Shown here: positions 1 through 13,156 of the stretch, in pieces | Layout: every line of letters starts with the position of its first letter | Numbering within the stretch: position 1 is the first letter of the stretch | Source of the DNA: Pseudomonadota bacterium | GTDB lineage: Bacteria > Pseudomonadota > Gammaproteobacteria > Steroidobacterales > Steroidobacteraceae | DNA length: 64,000 bases | Direction: 5' to 3' | Assembly: GCA_016720075.1 (NCBI GenBank) | Contig: JADJXW010000005.1 | Location: 186,001-250,000, forward strand | Translations under genes and position numbers: made by a program | The notes under the pieces: generated by a model | What the model was told of the DNA's origin: nothing | What the model saw: the letters and a program-made list of their open reading frames with translations, nothing else | The model's database searches: none

Positions 1-600
1 ATCGGCGCCCGCGACGTTGCCCGCCAGCACACCGGTGGCCACCGGCCCGGTGAAGAAGCCATCCCAGAATCTCAGGCGCTGCGGCAGATCGGGCAGCGCC
101 TTCTTCACGGACTCGCGCCAACGCGCCGCAAAGTCGGCAAGCCCGCCCAGACGCGCGGGCAGCAGCGCCTCGATCTGCGTGCGCACGCGTCGCGCCAGCG
201 TGGGCGAGGAACCGGCGGTGCCCACCGCGACGATGAGCGGGGATCGATCGACGATGGCCGGGAAGATGAACGTGCAGCGCGGGCCATCATCCACCACGTT
301 GACCAGCACGCCGCGCTCGCGCGCGGCGACGGACACGGCGTCATTGACACCGATGTCGTCGGTGGCGGCCACCACCAGCACGGCGCCCTCGAGCTGGGCC
401 GGCGAAAATAGCAGCGGCCGGTATTCGATCCTGCCCTGGTCCCGGTACAGCGCCAGGTCCGGGCACAGTTCCGGGGAGACCACGCGCACACGCGCGTGGG
501 CCTTCAGCAGGTGCTCGATCTTTCGCTGCGCGACCACGCCGCCCCCTATCACGACCACCAGGCGATCGCGAAGGTCGACGAATATGGGCAGGTAGTCCAT
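1..600 (-). CDS. cysG: Siroheme synthase CysG, N-terminal dehydrogenase/ferrochelatase part (cut by window edge)
   Basis: About 200 residues are present and the reading frame is still open at base 1, so the C-terminus is missing. The N-terminus reads MDYLPIFVDLRDRL followed by a Rossmann loop VVIGGGVVAQRK near residues 16-27, then VVAATDD and GTAGSSPTLARR. This is the NAD-binding and dimerisation pattern of precorrin-2 dehydrogenase/sirohydrochlorin ferrochelatase, which makes siroheme, the cofactor of CysI encoded further right. It lies 36 bases downstream of cysH on the same strand and probably shares its transcript. Whether a uroporphyrinogen methyltransferase domain follows cannot be seen. 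Confidence 0.9.
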   Translation of the reverse strand, partial: MDYLPIFVDLRDRLVVVIGGGVVAQRKIEHLLKAHARVRVVSPELCPDLALYRDQGRIEYRPLLFSPAQLEGAVLVVAATDDIGVNDAVSVAARERGVLVNVVDDGPRCTFIFPAIVDRSPLIVAVGTAGSSPTLARRVRTQIEALLPARLGGLADFAARWRESVKKALPDLPQRLRFWDGFFTGPVATGVLAGNVAGAD

Positions 601-636
601 GCGCCGCGCCTTGGGGCTTGCTCGCGCGAGCGCGCC

Positions 637-1383
637 CTAGAGAACGGACTTGTTGAGGGTCACGACGCGGGTTTTCGGATGCAGGCCGCATTCCTTCGAA
701 TCGGCGTTCTCCCACCACCAGCGACCGGAACGGCTGTCGGCGCCCGGCTCCACCGCGCGCGTGCACGGCGCGCAGCCGATGCTCGGATAGCCCTTGTCGT
801 GCAGCGGATTGTAGGGAAGCTTCTTCGCGCGGATGTAGTCCCACACCTCATCGTGGGTCCACTCGAGGATGGGGCTGATCTTCGCGATGCCGCCATTGGC
901 CGCGTCCACTTCCACCGCCACGGCCTGCGCGCGGCTGGCCGACTGCTCGTGCCGCACGCCCGTGACCCAGGCGCCGGCGCCTGCGATGGCGCGGCGGAAG
1001 GGTTCGATCTTGCGGATGTGGCAGCAGCCCTGGCGGTTCTCGATGCTGTCGTAGAAGCCGTTGATGCCCTTGCCGTGCACCCAGGCCTCGATCGAGGCCG
1101 GATCGGGGTAGTAGACCTTGAACCGGCGCTGGTAGCGGCGCTCGAGACGTTCGATGAGGCTGTAGGTTTCTTCGTGCAGGCGGCCGGTATCGAGCGTGAA
1201 GATCTCGATTTCGGGCACCTCGGACCAGATCAGGTCCGTGAGCACCATCGACTCGGCGCCCAGGCTGTTCGAATACACGACGCGGCCGTAGTCGCGCACC
1301 GCGGAACGCAGGTGCTCGAGGGTGCGGTCGACTTTGGCCTGGGGGATCTGCGACATGAAAGGCATTTTGGCGAGCCGCCTCAT
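637..1383 (-). CDS. cysH: Phosphoadenylyl/adenylyl-sulfate reductase
   Basis: This cytoplasmic enzyme reduces activated sulfate (APS or PAPS) to sulfite. Of up to 248 residues, visible family features are the nucleotide-binding N-terminal part with SNSLGAESMVL, a CC pair (QGCCHIRK, near residue 118), a CxxC pair (IGCAPC, near 204) and the C-terminal catalytic ECGLH. The CC plus CxxC cysteines are the [4Fe-4S] ligands typical of the APS-reducing form, so APS may be the real substrate. The longest start is at 1383. An ATG at 1365 has a better Shine-Dalgarno-like GAGGCGG 9 bases upstream and may be the true start. cysG follows downstream. Confidence 0.93.
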   Translation of the reverse strand: MRRLAKMPFMSQIPQAKVDRTLEHLRSAVRDYGRVVYSNSLGAESMVLTDLIWSEVPEIEIFTLDTGRLHEETYSLIERLERRYQRRFKVYYPDPASIEAWVHGKGINGFYDSIENRQGCCHIRKIEPFRRAIAGAGAWVTGVRHEQSASRAQAVAVEVDAANGGIAKISPILEWTHDEVWDYIRAKKLPYNPLHDKGYPSIGCAPCTRAVEPGADSRSGRWWWENADSKECGLHPKTRVVTLNKSVL

Positions 1384-1459
1384 TACATTGGAGTATCAGG
1401 GATCGGACCAGCGCATAAGTTGGGTTATTTGTGGCAGGATGCGGGCTGGATTTGACTTT

Positions 1460-1474
1460 TGCTGCATAGCAGCA
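1460..1474. promoter_or_regulatory. Perfect inverted repeat in the cysH/hemB divergent gap
   Basis: TGCTGC-ATA-GCAGCA is a perfect 6-base-arm palindrome, 26 bases upstream of the hemB start and 76 bases upstream of the longest cysH start. Its position between divergent genes would suit an operator, or a short hairpin in the hemB leader. No known regulator site is recognised with certainty. Confidence 0.3.
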
Positions 1475-1500
1475 TCGCACTGCATCACCCGGAAAACGAC

Positions 1501-2478
1501 ATGAGCCGTATCAGCCTCCGCCGCCTGCGCCAGGACCCGCATATCCGCGCCCTGACGCGAGAGACCCGCCCGCACCCCGAGCAGTTCATCCAGCCCCTGT
1601 TCGTCGTCGAGGGCCTGAAGGAGCGCGAGACCATTCCCGGCCTCACGGGCGTGTACCGTGACACCCCGGAGTCGCTGCTGGCGCAGATCGAATCGGACCT
1701 GGCCGCCGGGGTCAGCAAATTCCTGCTGTTCGGCGTGCCCACCGCGCATGCCACGCATGCGATCAGCTGGGCCTTCACCTCCAGCCAGATTGCGGCCATC
1801 AAGAAGCGCTTCGGCAAGCGCGTGTGGCTGGCCGTGGATGTGTGCCTGTGCTCCTCCACGCCGCATGGCCATTGCGGCGTGCTGAATCCGGAAGGCGATC
1901 ACCTCGACAACGCGCGCAGCGTCGAGGAACTGGTGGCCGCGGCCGTGGCCTATGCGCGCGAAGGCGCCGACTGCGTGGCGCCGAGCGACATGATGGATGG
2001 AAGAATCGGCGCCATCCGCCGCGCGCTGGATGACAACGGCCTGGAACGCACGGTGCTGATGAGCTACGCGGCCAAGTTTCATTCCACGTTCTACGGCCCG
2101 TTCCGCGTGGCCGCGGATTCGGCGCCCAAGGGCGCCAATGCGCTGGGCGACCGCTCTTCCTACCAGATCGATCCGGCCCGGCCCGGCGACGCGCTGCAGT
2201 CAGTACAGCGTGACGTGGCCGAAGGCGCGGACATCCTGATGGTGAAGCCCGGCATGCCCTACCTGGATGTCCTCGCGGATCTGTCCGCGCGCTTTCCCCA
2301 GCCATGGGCCGTGTACGAGGTCAGCGGCGAGTACGCCAGCATCGAGCTGATGGCCGAGCAGGGCCTGACCGACCGCGTGAAGGCGCATCGCGAGGCCTGG
2401 ACCGGCCTGGTCCGCGCGGGTGCTTCGCTCATCATCAGTTATGGCGCGCGCCACGCGCGCGAATGGTTGCAATCATGA
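1501..2478 (+). CDS. hemB: Delta-aminolevulinic acid dehydratase (porphobilinogen synthase)
   Basis: Condenses two 5-aminolevulinate molecules to porphobilinogen in the cytoplasm. The 325-residue protein begins MSRISLRRLR. It has the cysteine-rich metal site DVCLCSSTPHGHCG near residue 113, which indicates a zinc enzyme, and two Schiff-base lysine motifs, SYAAKFHSTFYGPFR near 190 and MVKPGMPYLD near 246. An upstream in-frame ATG at 1459 exists, but homologues start at MSRI. The stop codon overlaps the hemL start as ATGA, so the two are probably translationally coupled and supply heme and siroheme precursors. Confidence 0.96.
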   Translation: MSRISLRRLRQDPHIRALTRETRPHPEQFIQPLFVVEGLKERETIPGLTGVYRDTPESLLAQIESDLAAGVSKFLLFGVPTAHATHAISWAFTSSQIAAIKKRFGKRVWLAVDVCLCSSTPHGHCGVLNPEGDHLDNARSVEELVAAAVAYAREGADCVAPSDMMDGRIGAIRRALDDNGLERTVLMSYAAKFHSTFYGPFRVAADSAPKGANALGDRSSYQIDPARPGDALQSVQRDVAEGADILMVKPGMPYLDVLADLSARFPQPWAVYEVSGEYASIELMAEQGLTDRVKAHREAWTGLVRAGASLIISYGARHAREWLQS

Positions 2479-3743
2479 GCACCTCCGACGATCTTTTCGC
2501 GCGCGCGAAGCGTGTGTCTCCCGGTGGCGTGCACTCGCCGGTTCGCGCCTTCAAAGGCGTGGGCGGCACGCCGCGCTTCATGACCGGCGGCAACGGCGCC
2601 TACATCCGCGACGTGGATGGCCGCGAGATCCTGGATTTCTGCATGGCCTTCGGCCCGCTGATCCTGGGGCATGGCAACCGCGCGGTGCGCGATGCGGCGG
2701 TGGGCGCTATCGATCGCGGCTGGAGCCTGGGCACCGCCGAACCCTATTCGCTGCAGCTTGCCGAATACATCACCGCGCGCATTCCCTGGGTGCAGAGCGT
2801 GCGTTTCGTGAACTCCGGCACCGAGGCGGTGATGTCGGCGCTGCGCGTGGCGCGCGGCGCCACCGGACGCGACCTTATCCTGAAGTTCGATGGCTGCTAC
2901 CACGGCCATGCGGACGCCATGCTGATCCGCTCGGGCTCCGGCCTCGCGGAAGCCACCGAGCCCGACAGCGCCGGCCTCAACAAGGCCACGCTCGGCGGCA
3001 CGCTGGTTGCCCCGCTGAATGACGAGGCGGCGCTGGAGGCGGTGTTCGCGCGCCACGGCGGCGAGATTGCCGCGGCGATCATCGAGCCGCTGCCCGCCAA
3101 CTACGGCCTGCTGCCGCAGCGGCTGGAATACCTGAAGCATCTGGCGGCGCTGTGCCGCAAGCACGGCGCGCTGCTGATCCTCGATGAGGTGATCAGCGGC
3201 TTTCGCGTCGGCTTCCAGGGCTGCGCGGGCCTGTTCGGCATCGAGCCGGACCTGGTCACCTACGGCAAGGTGATCGGCGGCGGCTTCCCGGTGGGCGCCT
3301 ATGGCGGCAAGCGCGAGTACATGGAAATGGTGGCGCCCGCCGGGCCGGTGTACCAGGCCGGCACGCTGTCGGCGAACCCCGTGGCCATGGCAGCGGGCAT
3401 GGCTACTCTCGAGCAGCTCGCCGACGGCAAGGTGTATGCGCAGCTCGAGTCGCTGGGAGCGGAGCTCGAAATGAAGCTCGGCGCGATCCCAGGCCTCACG
3501 GTGCAACGCCTGGGGTCGGTGTTCTGGCCGTATCTAGCCGCCGGCGTCGCACCGCTGCGCAGCCTCGGCGACATGAAGTCGAAACCCGCCGCGCCGTTCG
3601 GACCTGTGTTCCACAAGCTGCTGGATGCGGGGATCTACCTCGCGCCAAGTGCGTTCGAGGTGGGGTTCCTGTCGGCAGCGCACACCAGCGCGCATGTGGG
3701 TCTGCTGGCTGGCCAGATGCGCAGGGCGATGGCTTCGCCCTGA
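2475..3743 (+). CDS. hemL: Glutamate-1-semialdehyde 2,1-aminomutase
   Basis: A PLP enzyme of the C5 pathway that converts glutamate-1-semialdehyde to 5-aminolevulinate, the substrate of HemB. The 422-residue length is normal. The PLP-lysine motif TYGKVIGGGFPVGAYGG lies near residue 264 and the substrate-binding VNSGTEAVMSALR near 115. The start ATG at 2475 overlaps the hemB stop by four bases and gives the expected N-terminus MSTSDDLFARAKRVSPGGV. An in-frame start at 2304 inside hemB is not credible. Confidence 0.96.
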   Translation: MSTSDDLFARAKRVSPGGVHSPVRAFKGVGGTPRFMTGGNGAYIRDVDGREILDFCMAFGPLILGHGNRAVRDAAVGAIDRGWSLGTAEPYSLQLAEYITARIPWVQSVRFVNSGTEAVMSALRVARGATGRDLILKFDGCYHGHADAMLIRSGSGLAEATEPDSAGLNKATLGGTLVAPLNDEAALEAVFARHGGEIAAAIIEPLPANYGLLPQRLEYLKHLAALCRKHGALLILDEVISGFRVGFQGCAGLFGIEPDLVTYGKVIGGGFPVGAYGGKREYMEMVAPAGPVYQAGTLSANPVAMAAGMATLEQLADGKVYAQLESLGAELEMKLGAIPGLTVQRLGSVFWPYLAAGVAPLRSLGDMKSKPAAPFGPVFHKLLDAGIYLAPSAFEVGFLSAAHTSAHVGLLAGQMRRAMASP

Positions 3744-3752
3744 TCAGAAAGG

Positions 3753-3920
3753 TCAGCGCGAATCAGCCCGGACTGGCTTCCCCGCTATGGCTACCTGGCG
3801 ATCCGACGCTCGCTTGATCACGTCGGAGTAGACCCGCTTCTTTTCCGCCGACGAAGCCTCGCGAATGAAGCGCGAAAACTCCGTGCTGGACGCGGGCTTG
3901 GCCTTTGAAAAAATGGACAT
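3753..3920 (-). CDS. Small protein downstream of the zeta-like kinase (55 aa)
   Basis: A 55-codon frame starts at ATG 3920 (MSIFSKAKPASS, then FSRFIREASSAEKKRVYSDV) and stops at TGA 3753-3755. It begins 10 bases after the stop of the zeta-like kinase, on the same strand, with AGGA about 9 bases upstream of the ATG. It is Lys/Arg/Ser-rich and predicted helical, with no signal peptide. I do not recognise a named family, although I believe similar small proteins sit beside zeta-like kinases. It could be an antitoxin, a partner or a DNA-binding accessory. It ends 10 bases from the hemL stop. Confidence 0.6.
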   Translation of the reverse strand: MSIFSKAKPASSTEFSRFIREASSAEKKRVYSDVIKRASDRQVAIAGKPVRADSR

Positions 3921-3930
3921 ACCGGAAATC

Positions 3931-4628
3931 CTACGTCAGCCCCAACTGGTGCTCAAGCTCTACCCGGGTAATGATTTCGGGAATGTGATGGTCGACTTGG
4001 TCCACGCCGGCCCGATAGAAACGACTGCTGTTGTCAATATTCTTCATCAGCATGTCTACGGCGACCTGGGCCGAATTCTGCTTCAGCCGGTTCACCACCT
4101 GGCGCGCCGCGAAATACTGCTCCAGGAAGACCTCAGGCTGGATATGGCGCCCTTCGCTGGCCTCCCGTGACTGCACGAACTGCCAGGCAAGCATGGGCGA
4201 CTGGTACACATACAGTATCTGCACAGTCCGCTGTCTGCCGAGGGAACGCTCGACATTGCGGCGTGCCCGTTCGTGGTTCGACAGGGTCCCGTCAAGGATG
4301 AAGCTCTGTTGCTGCTCCAGCGCCAAGTCATGGATCTTCTCCACCAGAACCGAGACTGCCGGCTGGAACAGCGCTGAATTCCTGCCGGCATACTCCGGAA
4401 ACTCCGATCTGAGCTCATCAGGATCGATCCGAAGGATCTTTCCCGGCTTGAAGGTCTCCAGCAGCTCGATCGATGCCTCAGTCTTGCCCGCCCCGGGTGA
4501 CCCCGCCATGAACACCGAAACGGGCTCAGCTTCCGCGGCATACACCGCCTTGTCGGCCCACCTTCGCGCAATCTGTTTCTTGTTCGCTCGAGCGAACGAC
4601 AGAGCCCGTTCGGCCACCTCTCGCTCGG

Positions 4629-4632
<4 letters not shown>
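3931..4632 (-). CDS. Zeta toxin family ATP-binding kinase
   Basis: A 233-residue P-loop protein with Walker A GSPGAGKTEAS near residue 44, then RIDPDELRSEFPEY, SFILDGTLS and an Arg-rich lid. This is the arrangement of zeta toxins, which phosphorylate UDP-N-acetylglucosamine, and of related small-molecule kinases. Translation starts at GTG 4632, overlapping the stop of the methyltransferase remnant as GTGA, so it was coupled to that gene. A 55-residue protein follows 10 bases downstream. No classical epsilon antitoxin is seen. Base composition is visibly less GC-rich than in neighbouring genes, consistent with horizontal acquisition. Toxin activity itself is inferred. Confidence 0.8.
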
Positions 4633-6208
<1,576 letters not shown>

Positions 6209-6222
6209 GGGCGCCATCTAGC

Positions 6223-7217
6223 TTACTTGCCCGTGCGCTGCGGCCGCGGGTCAGCATCTGGATGCGATAGACCGAGCCGCGGCCCAGCACGAACAGCGAG
6301 CGGCGACCTGGACCCGAGAACGCGAGGTTCTGCGGCTGCTTTGGCAGCGCAATGGAACCCAGCGGCTGGCCCTCGTCCGAGAACACCTGCACGCCCATTG
6401 CGGTGGCCACATAAAGGCGCCCTTTCTCATCCACGGCCATGCCATCGGCACCACTGCCGATGACCGCCGGGGCCCCGGCTGCAGGCGGCGGCGGCATCGC
6501 CAGGCGCGCGAAGTTGCGCGCCTTTTTCGCGTCTCCGTCACGGTCGAGCGCCACGGCGAGCACCCATTCACCGGCCGTGTTGGCGACGTACAGCGTGCGT
6601 TCGTCCGGACTCAGCGCGACACCATTGGGGCGCTCGACGCCCTGGACGATGCGCACCAGCTTGCCCTTGCGCGTGATCTGGTAGACAGCCGCGGGCAGCG
6701 AGGTGCCGCCAGGCGTGGCGCTGGCGGTATCGGTGAAATAGATGTTGCCGCGGCTGTCGGCGACCAGATCATTGGGCCGGTTGAATTGCGTGCCCTCGAA
6801 ATCACCCACCAGGGGGCGCGCCGGCTGGCCTGGCTGCAGCACCGCGATCGTGCGTGCCTCGGTCATCGTGGCGACGATGTCGCCTGCCGGCGTGCGGGTC
6901 AGCCCATTGCCACCGCCAGCGCCTTCGAACCACACCGTGAGTTTTCCATCCGGCGCCAGCCGCAGCACGCGGTTCATGCGGCTGTTGGTGAACAGCAGTC
7001 CATCATCCAGCTGCGGCAGAGGACCTTCGACCGTTTCGAATCCATCGGCCAGCAGTTCCACCGCCGTGCCCCCACTGACGACTCCCAGGATCATCGGGGC
7101 CACGGCCGGCGTGACTATGCCAGCCGGCGGCGCGACGGCCTGCGCATCCAGCCGAGCCAGCGGCACGGCGAGCAGGAACATGAAAAGAGCGGGCAACTGC
7201 AGGCTTCGGCTGTTCAT
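6223..7217 (-). CDS. Secreted SMP-30/gluconolactonase-like beta-propeller protein (C-terminal frameshift)
   Basis: Begins MNSRSLQLPALFMFLLAVPLARLDA, a signal peptide. A six-bladed propeller follows with the SMP-30 signatures GLLFTNSRMNRVLRL, FNRPNDLVADSRGNIYFTD, ERPNGVALSPDERTLYVAN and GADGMAVDEKGRLYVA. This suggests a periplasmic lactonase-like hydrolase of unknown substrate. As written, the frame misses the natural stop at 6223-6225 and reads on into the damaged methyltransferase to 5412. One missing base near 6235 would restore an ending QRTGK-stop, so the stated end assumes that repair. An in-frame start at 7241 is eight codons longer but puts residues before the signal peptide. Confidence 0.8.
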
Positions 7218-7259
7218 GGCACTTCCCGGGAGTTGAACCACCCGCGAAGGATAACCAAT

Positions 7260-7731
7260 TCAGGCGCCGAAGCGCTGCCGGGGGTTCGCGAGGCTGCCTG
7301 AACCGGACTGGTAGGCCACGCTGAAGCGGTCGAGCTGGGCCACGGCGGTGGCCACGTCCTCGTCATCGAGCAGGTCGAAGGCATCGAAGCCGCAGCGGGC
7401 CAGGAAGTACATCTGGTCGGCGCGGATCTTGCCCACGGCGCGCAGCTCGCCCGTATAGCCCAGGCGCTGGCGCAGCAGTCGGGCCTGGGTGAAACCACGG
7501 CCATCGCCGGTGGAGGTGAAGTCCACCGCCACCAGCGGTACGCGCGCAAGGTATGGCGCGAGCGGCGCGATATCGTGGTTATCGGCCCTGAGCAGCGGCG
7601 CGCGACGATCGGCGGGTTCGCCCGCCTCGATGGCCTTGATGTATTCGGCCAGCGGCAGGATCAGATGGGTCGCCCCCTCCGCCCCCGGCGTGCCGGCAAG
7701 CATCCAGGTGTTGGCGACCGCAACGCGCCCC

Positions 7732-7748
<17 letters not shown>
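7260..7748 (-). CDS. DUF934 domain protein of sulfite assimilation
   Basis: A 162-residue protein starting MAKLIKGRVAVANTW at 7748, 17 bases inside the 3' end of cysI, so the two are translationally coupled. DUF934 proteins regularly follow cysI-type sulfite reductases in proteobacteria and are often annotated as a putative oxidoreductase of sulfur assimilation. Motifs seen include PLLRADNHDI, VDFTSTGDGRGFTQARLLRQ and GFDAFDLLDDEDV. No cofactor motif is evident and the exact reaction is unknown. It may be an electron-transfer or maturation partner of CysI. Confidence 0.88.
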
Positions 7749-9384
<1,636 letters not shown>

Positions 9385-9414
9385 GGTGCGGATTCTAAAG
9401 AAAACGGGCCGCGG

Positions 9415-9432
9415 ACGGGTCCGTTCACCCGT
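9415..9432. terminator. Short hairpin between ppc and cysI
   Basis: ACGGGT-CCGTTC-ACCCGT is a perfect 6-base stem with a 6-base loop in the 91-base gap between the ppc stop and the cysI start. GTTTTCTTT lies about 10 bases beyond it on the minus strand. It could be a weak intrinsic terminator for ppc or a leader hairpin for cysI. The distance to the T tract makes termination uncertain. Confidence 0.3.
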
Positions 9433-9475
9433 GTATTTTGACCTGCGCGGGCGTTATATGCCCCGGGAAGGGCCC

Positions 9476-12204
9476 CTAGCCCGTGGTTTGGAGTCCTTGC
9501 GCGATGCCGCTGACGCTGGCAAGCAATGCCTGCAGCAGGTCGTCGTCTTCCCGCGCGGTGGCGCGCCACCGGCGCAGCAGGTCCACCTGCATGAAATGCA
9601 TGGGATCCACGTAGGGGTTGCGCAGCTGGATCGCCCGCTGCTGCGTGCGATCGCCGTCGAGCAGTTCGGCCTCCTCCCGGATGGCGAGCACCGCATCGCG
9701 GCAGCGGTCGAACTCGGCGCGCAGCACATCGGCATAGCGGCGCAGGCCAGGAGAAACCAGTTCCACATAGTGCGCGGCGATCGACAGGTCGCTGCGCGCC
9801 AGCTGCGACTCGATGTCGTGGATCACCGAGGCGAAGAGATTCCAGCTGCCATGCATGTCGCGCAGGGCATTCACGCCCTGCGCGGCGATCTCATCGGCCA
9901 GCGCCTGCCCCGCCCCGTACCAGCCGGGCAGGAAATGCCGCGACTGCGACCACGCGAAAACCCAGGGCGTGGAGCGGATGGCCAGCGCGCCGCTGCCCTT
10001 GCTGCCGGTCTCCCAGATCGGGCGCGAGCCGATCTGCATCCGCTCGATCACGTCGATGGGCGTGACGCTGCGGAAGAAATCCTGGAAATCAGCGTCGTCC
10101 ACCGCGAGCGACCGCCACGCGCGGCGACTGCCCCCGGCCAGTCGGGTGAGGATTTCATGCTCGGCGGCCGACTCGCGCCGCGCCCGGCCGCGACGCTTGG
10201 CGAGCGTGGCGACCCCCAGCGCACCGAAGGCCCTTTCCAGCGTGCGCAGCGCATTGGCCTTCAGTCCGTAGTTCTGGCTGATGATCTCGCCCTGCTCGGT
10301 GATGGTCAGGTGCCCATCCACGCATTCAGGTGGCGCCGCACTGATCATGGCATCCAGCCGCGATCCCCCGCGCGCCACGCTGCCGCCACGCGCATGGTGA
10401 ATCACCGCGGGCTGCCCGGCCGCCGCCAGCGTGTTGGCCAGTTCCCGCTGCGCGTCGTAGGCCGCGAGGCGCATCGCCAGATACCCGCTGTCGCGGCCGG
10501 CCTGCGAATAGCCGACGAACAGCGGCTGCGGCACGCGCCGGGCCGCCAGGTGCTCGCGGTAGTCCGCATTGGCCAGCGCGCCCTGCATGATTCGCCCCGC
10601 ATCGCGCAGGCTGTCACCGGATTCGAACAGTGGCGCGAAATCCATGCCCACCGCGCCCGAGCGCCGATCATCGACCCCCGCCCAGCGGGCGAGCACCAGC
10701 GGCGCGAGCAGGTCATCGGCGCCCCGTGTGCCGGCGACGATGTAGTTGCCGATGGAACGCTCGCCAAAGCGCGCGCGGCACTGCTGCGCGGCCTCGAACA
10801 CGGCCAGCGTGCGCTTGCCCAGCGCATCCAGCGGCGCCACCGGGCCCACGTCGCGCGCCAGCATCTCGGCCAGACGCGTTTCGCGCTCGGCCGGTGGCCG
10901 ATCCATCCACTGCGCGTCATCCATGCCCTGGCCGATCACGCGGTGATGCACGTCTGCGCGCTGCTTCAGGTCGAGCGTTGCCAGGTGGAACCCGAAGGTA
11001 TCCACGCGCAGCAGCAGCCGGCGCACCAGCTGGTGGCCGGCATGGGCGCCGCGATGGGCCTTCAGGCTGCGCGTGGCCAGCAGCAGGTCGGCGCGGAACT
11101 GCTCGACGCGCTCATAGCGGCCGGCGCGACCGTCGTAGGTATGTCGCAGCCGCTCGCCCACCTGCGCGAAGAACACGCGGTAGGGCATCTGGTCGTGGCG
11201 CGAAGCGACCACATTGCGGGCCGCTGGCAGCAGCATCGCGTACTCGTCGATGCGCCGGCGCAGCTCGGCGCTGACCTCGACGCGGCTCGCGCTCTGCGGA
11301 CAGCAGCTGCGAGCTGCTGGCACTCGGTGTAGTACTCGTTGATGATGACCTGCTGCTGCCGCGCCAGCGTCTCGCGGATGGTCTTGGCATGCACATCGGG
11401 CGTGCCTTCCATGTCGCCGCCCACCCAGGTGCCGAACTGCAGCACCGTGGGTGGATCGATGTCGCTGACGCGGGCCCCGTAGAGCGCCTCGAGCGCGGCA
11501 GCGATCTCCTCATAAAAGCCGGGCACGATGCGATACAGCACCTCGGCGAAGTGGAACATCGCGTATTCGCGCTCGTCGGCGACGGTCAGGCGCTGGCGCG
11601 GATGCTCCTCGGTCTGCCAGCCCGTGGTGATCTCGGTGCGCAGGCGCGACCATACATGGCGCCGCTCCTGAGGATCGAGGCTGGGGTTCAGCCGGTCCAG
11701 CAGCGCCGAGGCCATGCGCTGCTGGCGCCGCAGCTGGGTGCGGCGCGTGGATTCGGTGGGGTGCGCGATGAGGATGGGCTGGATGCGCAGACCGGCAAGC
11801 AGTTCAAGCACGTCGTCGAGCGACAGCCCCTGGGCCTTGAGCTGGGCCAGCACATCCTCGATGCCGCCGGGCTGCGGCTTGCCGCCATCCGAGAGGAAAT
11901 ACTCGCGGCGCCGGCGGATGCGGTGCACTTTCTCGGCCAGGTTGACCGCCTGGAACCAGGTGGAAAACGCACGCACCAGGTCGCGGGCCATGGCCGGCGG
12001 CCTGCCGGCCACGCGCTGGGCCAGGTCCTCGTGCCCGCCTTCGCCGCGCCGGCCGATCGCGGCGAGCCGGTCGCCCTCCACGCTCTCGTAGAGCGGATCA
12101 CCGCCCTGCTCCCGCAGCATCTCGCCCACCAGCACGCCGAGCTGGTGCACGTCCTCGCGCAGCGCAAGGTGCTTGGGCGGAAACTGGATGAGATGGCGGT
12201 CCAT
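9476..12204 (-). CDS. ppc: Phosphoenolpyruvate carboxylase (one frameshift near 11300)
   Basis: Carboxylates PEP to oxaloacetate, replenishing the TCA cycle. Two abutting frames make about 909 residues. The N-terminal part (12204 to about 11300) has the catalytic-His motif LIAHPTESTRR and TWVGGDMEGTP. The C-terminal part (about 11320 to 9476) has HHARGGSVARGG, TPWVFAWSQSRHFLPGW and QNYG. One indel between about 11285 and 11325 separates them, after CQQLA and before SASRVEVSAEL. Two usually conserved residues differ. The Lys of the GYSDSAKD motif is Arg in GYSQAGRDSG, and the Arg of LDIRQ is Lys in LDLKQR. It is therefore a divergent family member, probably intact once the indel is corrected. 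Confidence 0.88.
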
Positions 12205-12257
12205 GGGCTTGAACGATTCTACCCAACCGCGACCCGGCCGATGGCATCCTGCGGGCC

Positions 12258-13150
12258 ATGCCCGGCAACAACGCCCGCAATACCACCCTCGGGTTCGCGC
12301 TGGCCGGCGCTGGCGCCATCCTGTTCGCCACCAAGGGCGTGTTCTCGAAGGCGCTGTGGGCCTCGGGAGTTGACTACCTGACGGTCACCGCGCTGCGGGC
12401 CGTGCTGGCGCTGCCGATGTTCGCACTGCTGGCGCTGTGGCGCGGCATGTCGCTGCGCCGCGCTCCCCGGACCGCGGTGCTGCAGGCGGCGCTGGCCGGC
12501 GTGCTGTGCTACGGCTTCGGCGCGCTGCTGGATTTCCGCGCCCTGGAGCTGATCGACGTGAGCCTGGAGCGCGCGCTGATGTTCAGCTATCCGGCGCTGA
12601 TCGTCGCGTGGTACGCCATCGTGAGCGCGTGCTGCCGCGGCCGGCGATGCTGCTCGCGCTGGGCCTGACCTACGCCGGCGTGCTGCTGGTGGTGGGCGCC
12701 TTCGACGGCATGGTTTGGCGCCAGAACCTGGGCGGCGCACTGCTGGTGCTGTGCTGCGCGGCCACCACGGCGTCGTACTTCCTGCTGGGCGAGCGCTGCA
12801 TACCGCACCTGGGCAGCAGCGGGTTCACCGTGGTGGCCATGACCGCGGCGGCGGTGATGGTGATCCTGGCCTTCCTGGCCACGCATTCGCTGGGCGTGGT
12901 GGCGCAGCTGGATCTGAAGCAGTGGCTGCTGCTGCTGGCGCTGGCCGTGCTGTGCATGTTCCTGCCCACGCTGTGCCAGGCAGAAGGCATCCGGCGGCTC
13001 GGGGCGCAGCGCGGATCGATGGCCAGCACCATCGGCCCGCCGGCGGCCATGCTGCTGGGCACGGGACTGCTGGGCGAGCGCCCCGGCGCCTGGCAGGTCG
13101 CGGGCACCGCGCTGATCCTGGGCGGCATCGCCATCATCGCGCGGCGCTGA
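12258..13150 (+). CDS. EamA/DMT-family transporter (one frameshift near 12635)
   Basis: An inner-membrane drug/metabolite transporter of about 297 residues with ten predicted helices in two EamA repeats. The first frame runs from MPGNNARNTTLGFALAGAGAILFATKG to about 12635. The second continues from MLLALGLTYAGVLLVVGAF to IIARR at 13150. The break falls in a GC-rich stretch after WYAIVS, and one indel restores a continuous protein. Substrate unknown. It starts divergently, 53 bases from the ppc start, and converges on the Kef antiporter with only six bases between stops. Confidence 0.85.
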
Positions 13151-13156
13151 GGATCG

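Noticed and set aside
9386..11332. A 648-codon plus-strand open frame opposite ppc
   Set aside because: It mirrors the ppc coding strand and is His/Arg/Gln/Ala-rich with no domain. Long antisense frames are expected in GC-rich coding DNA.
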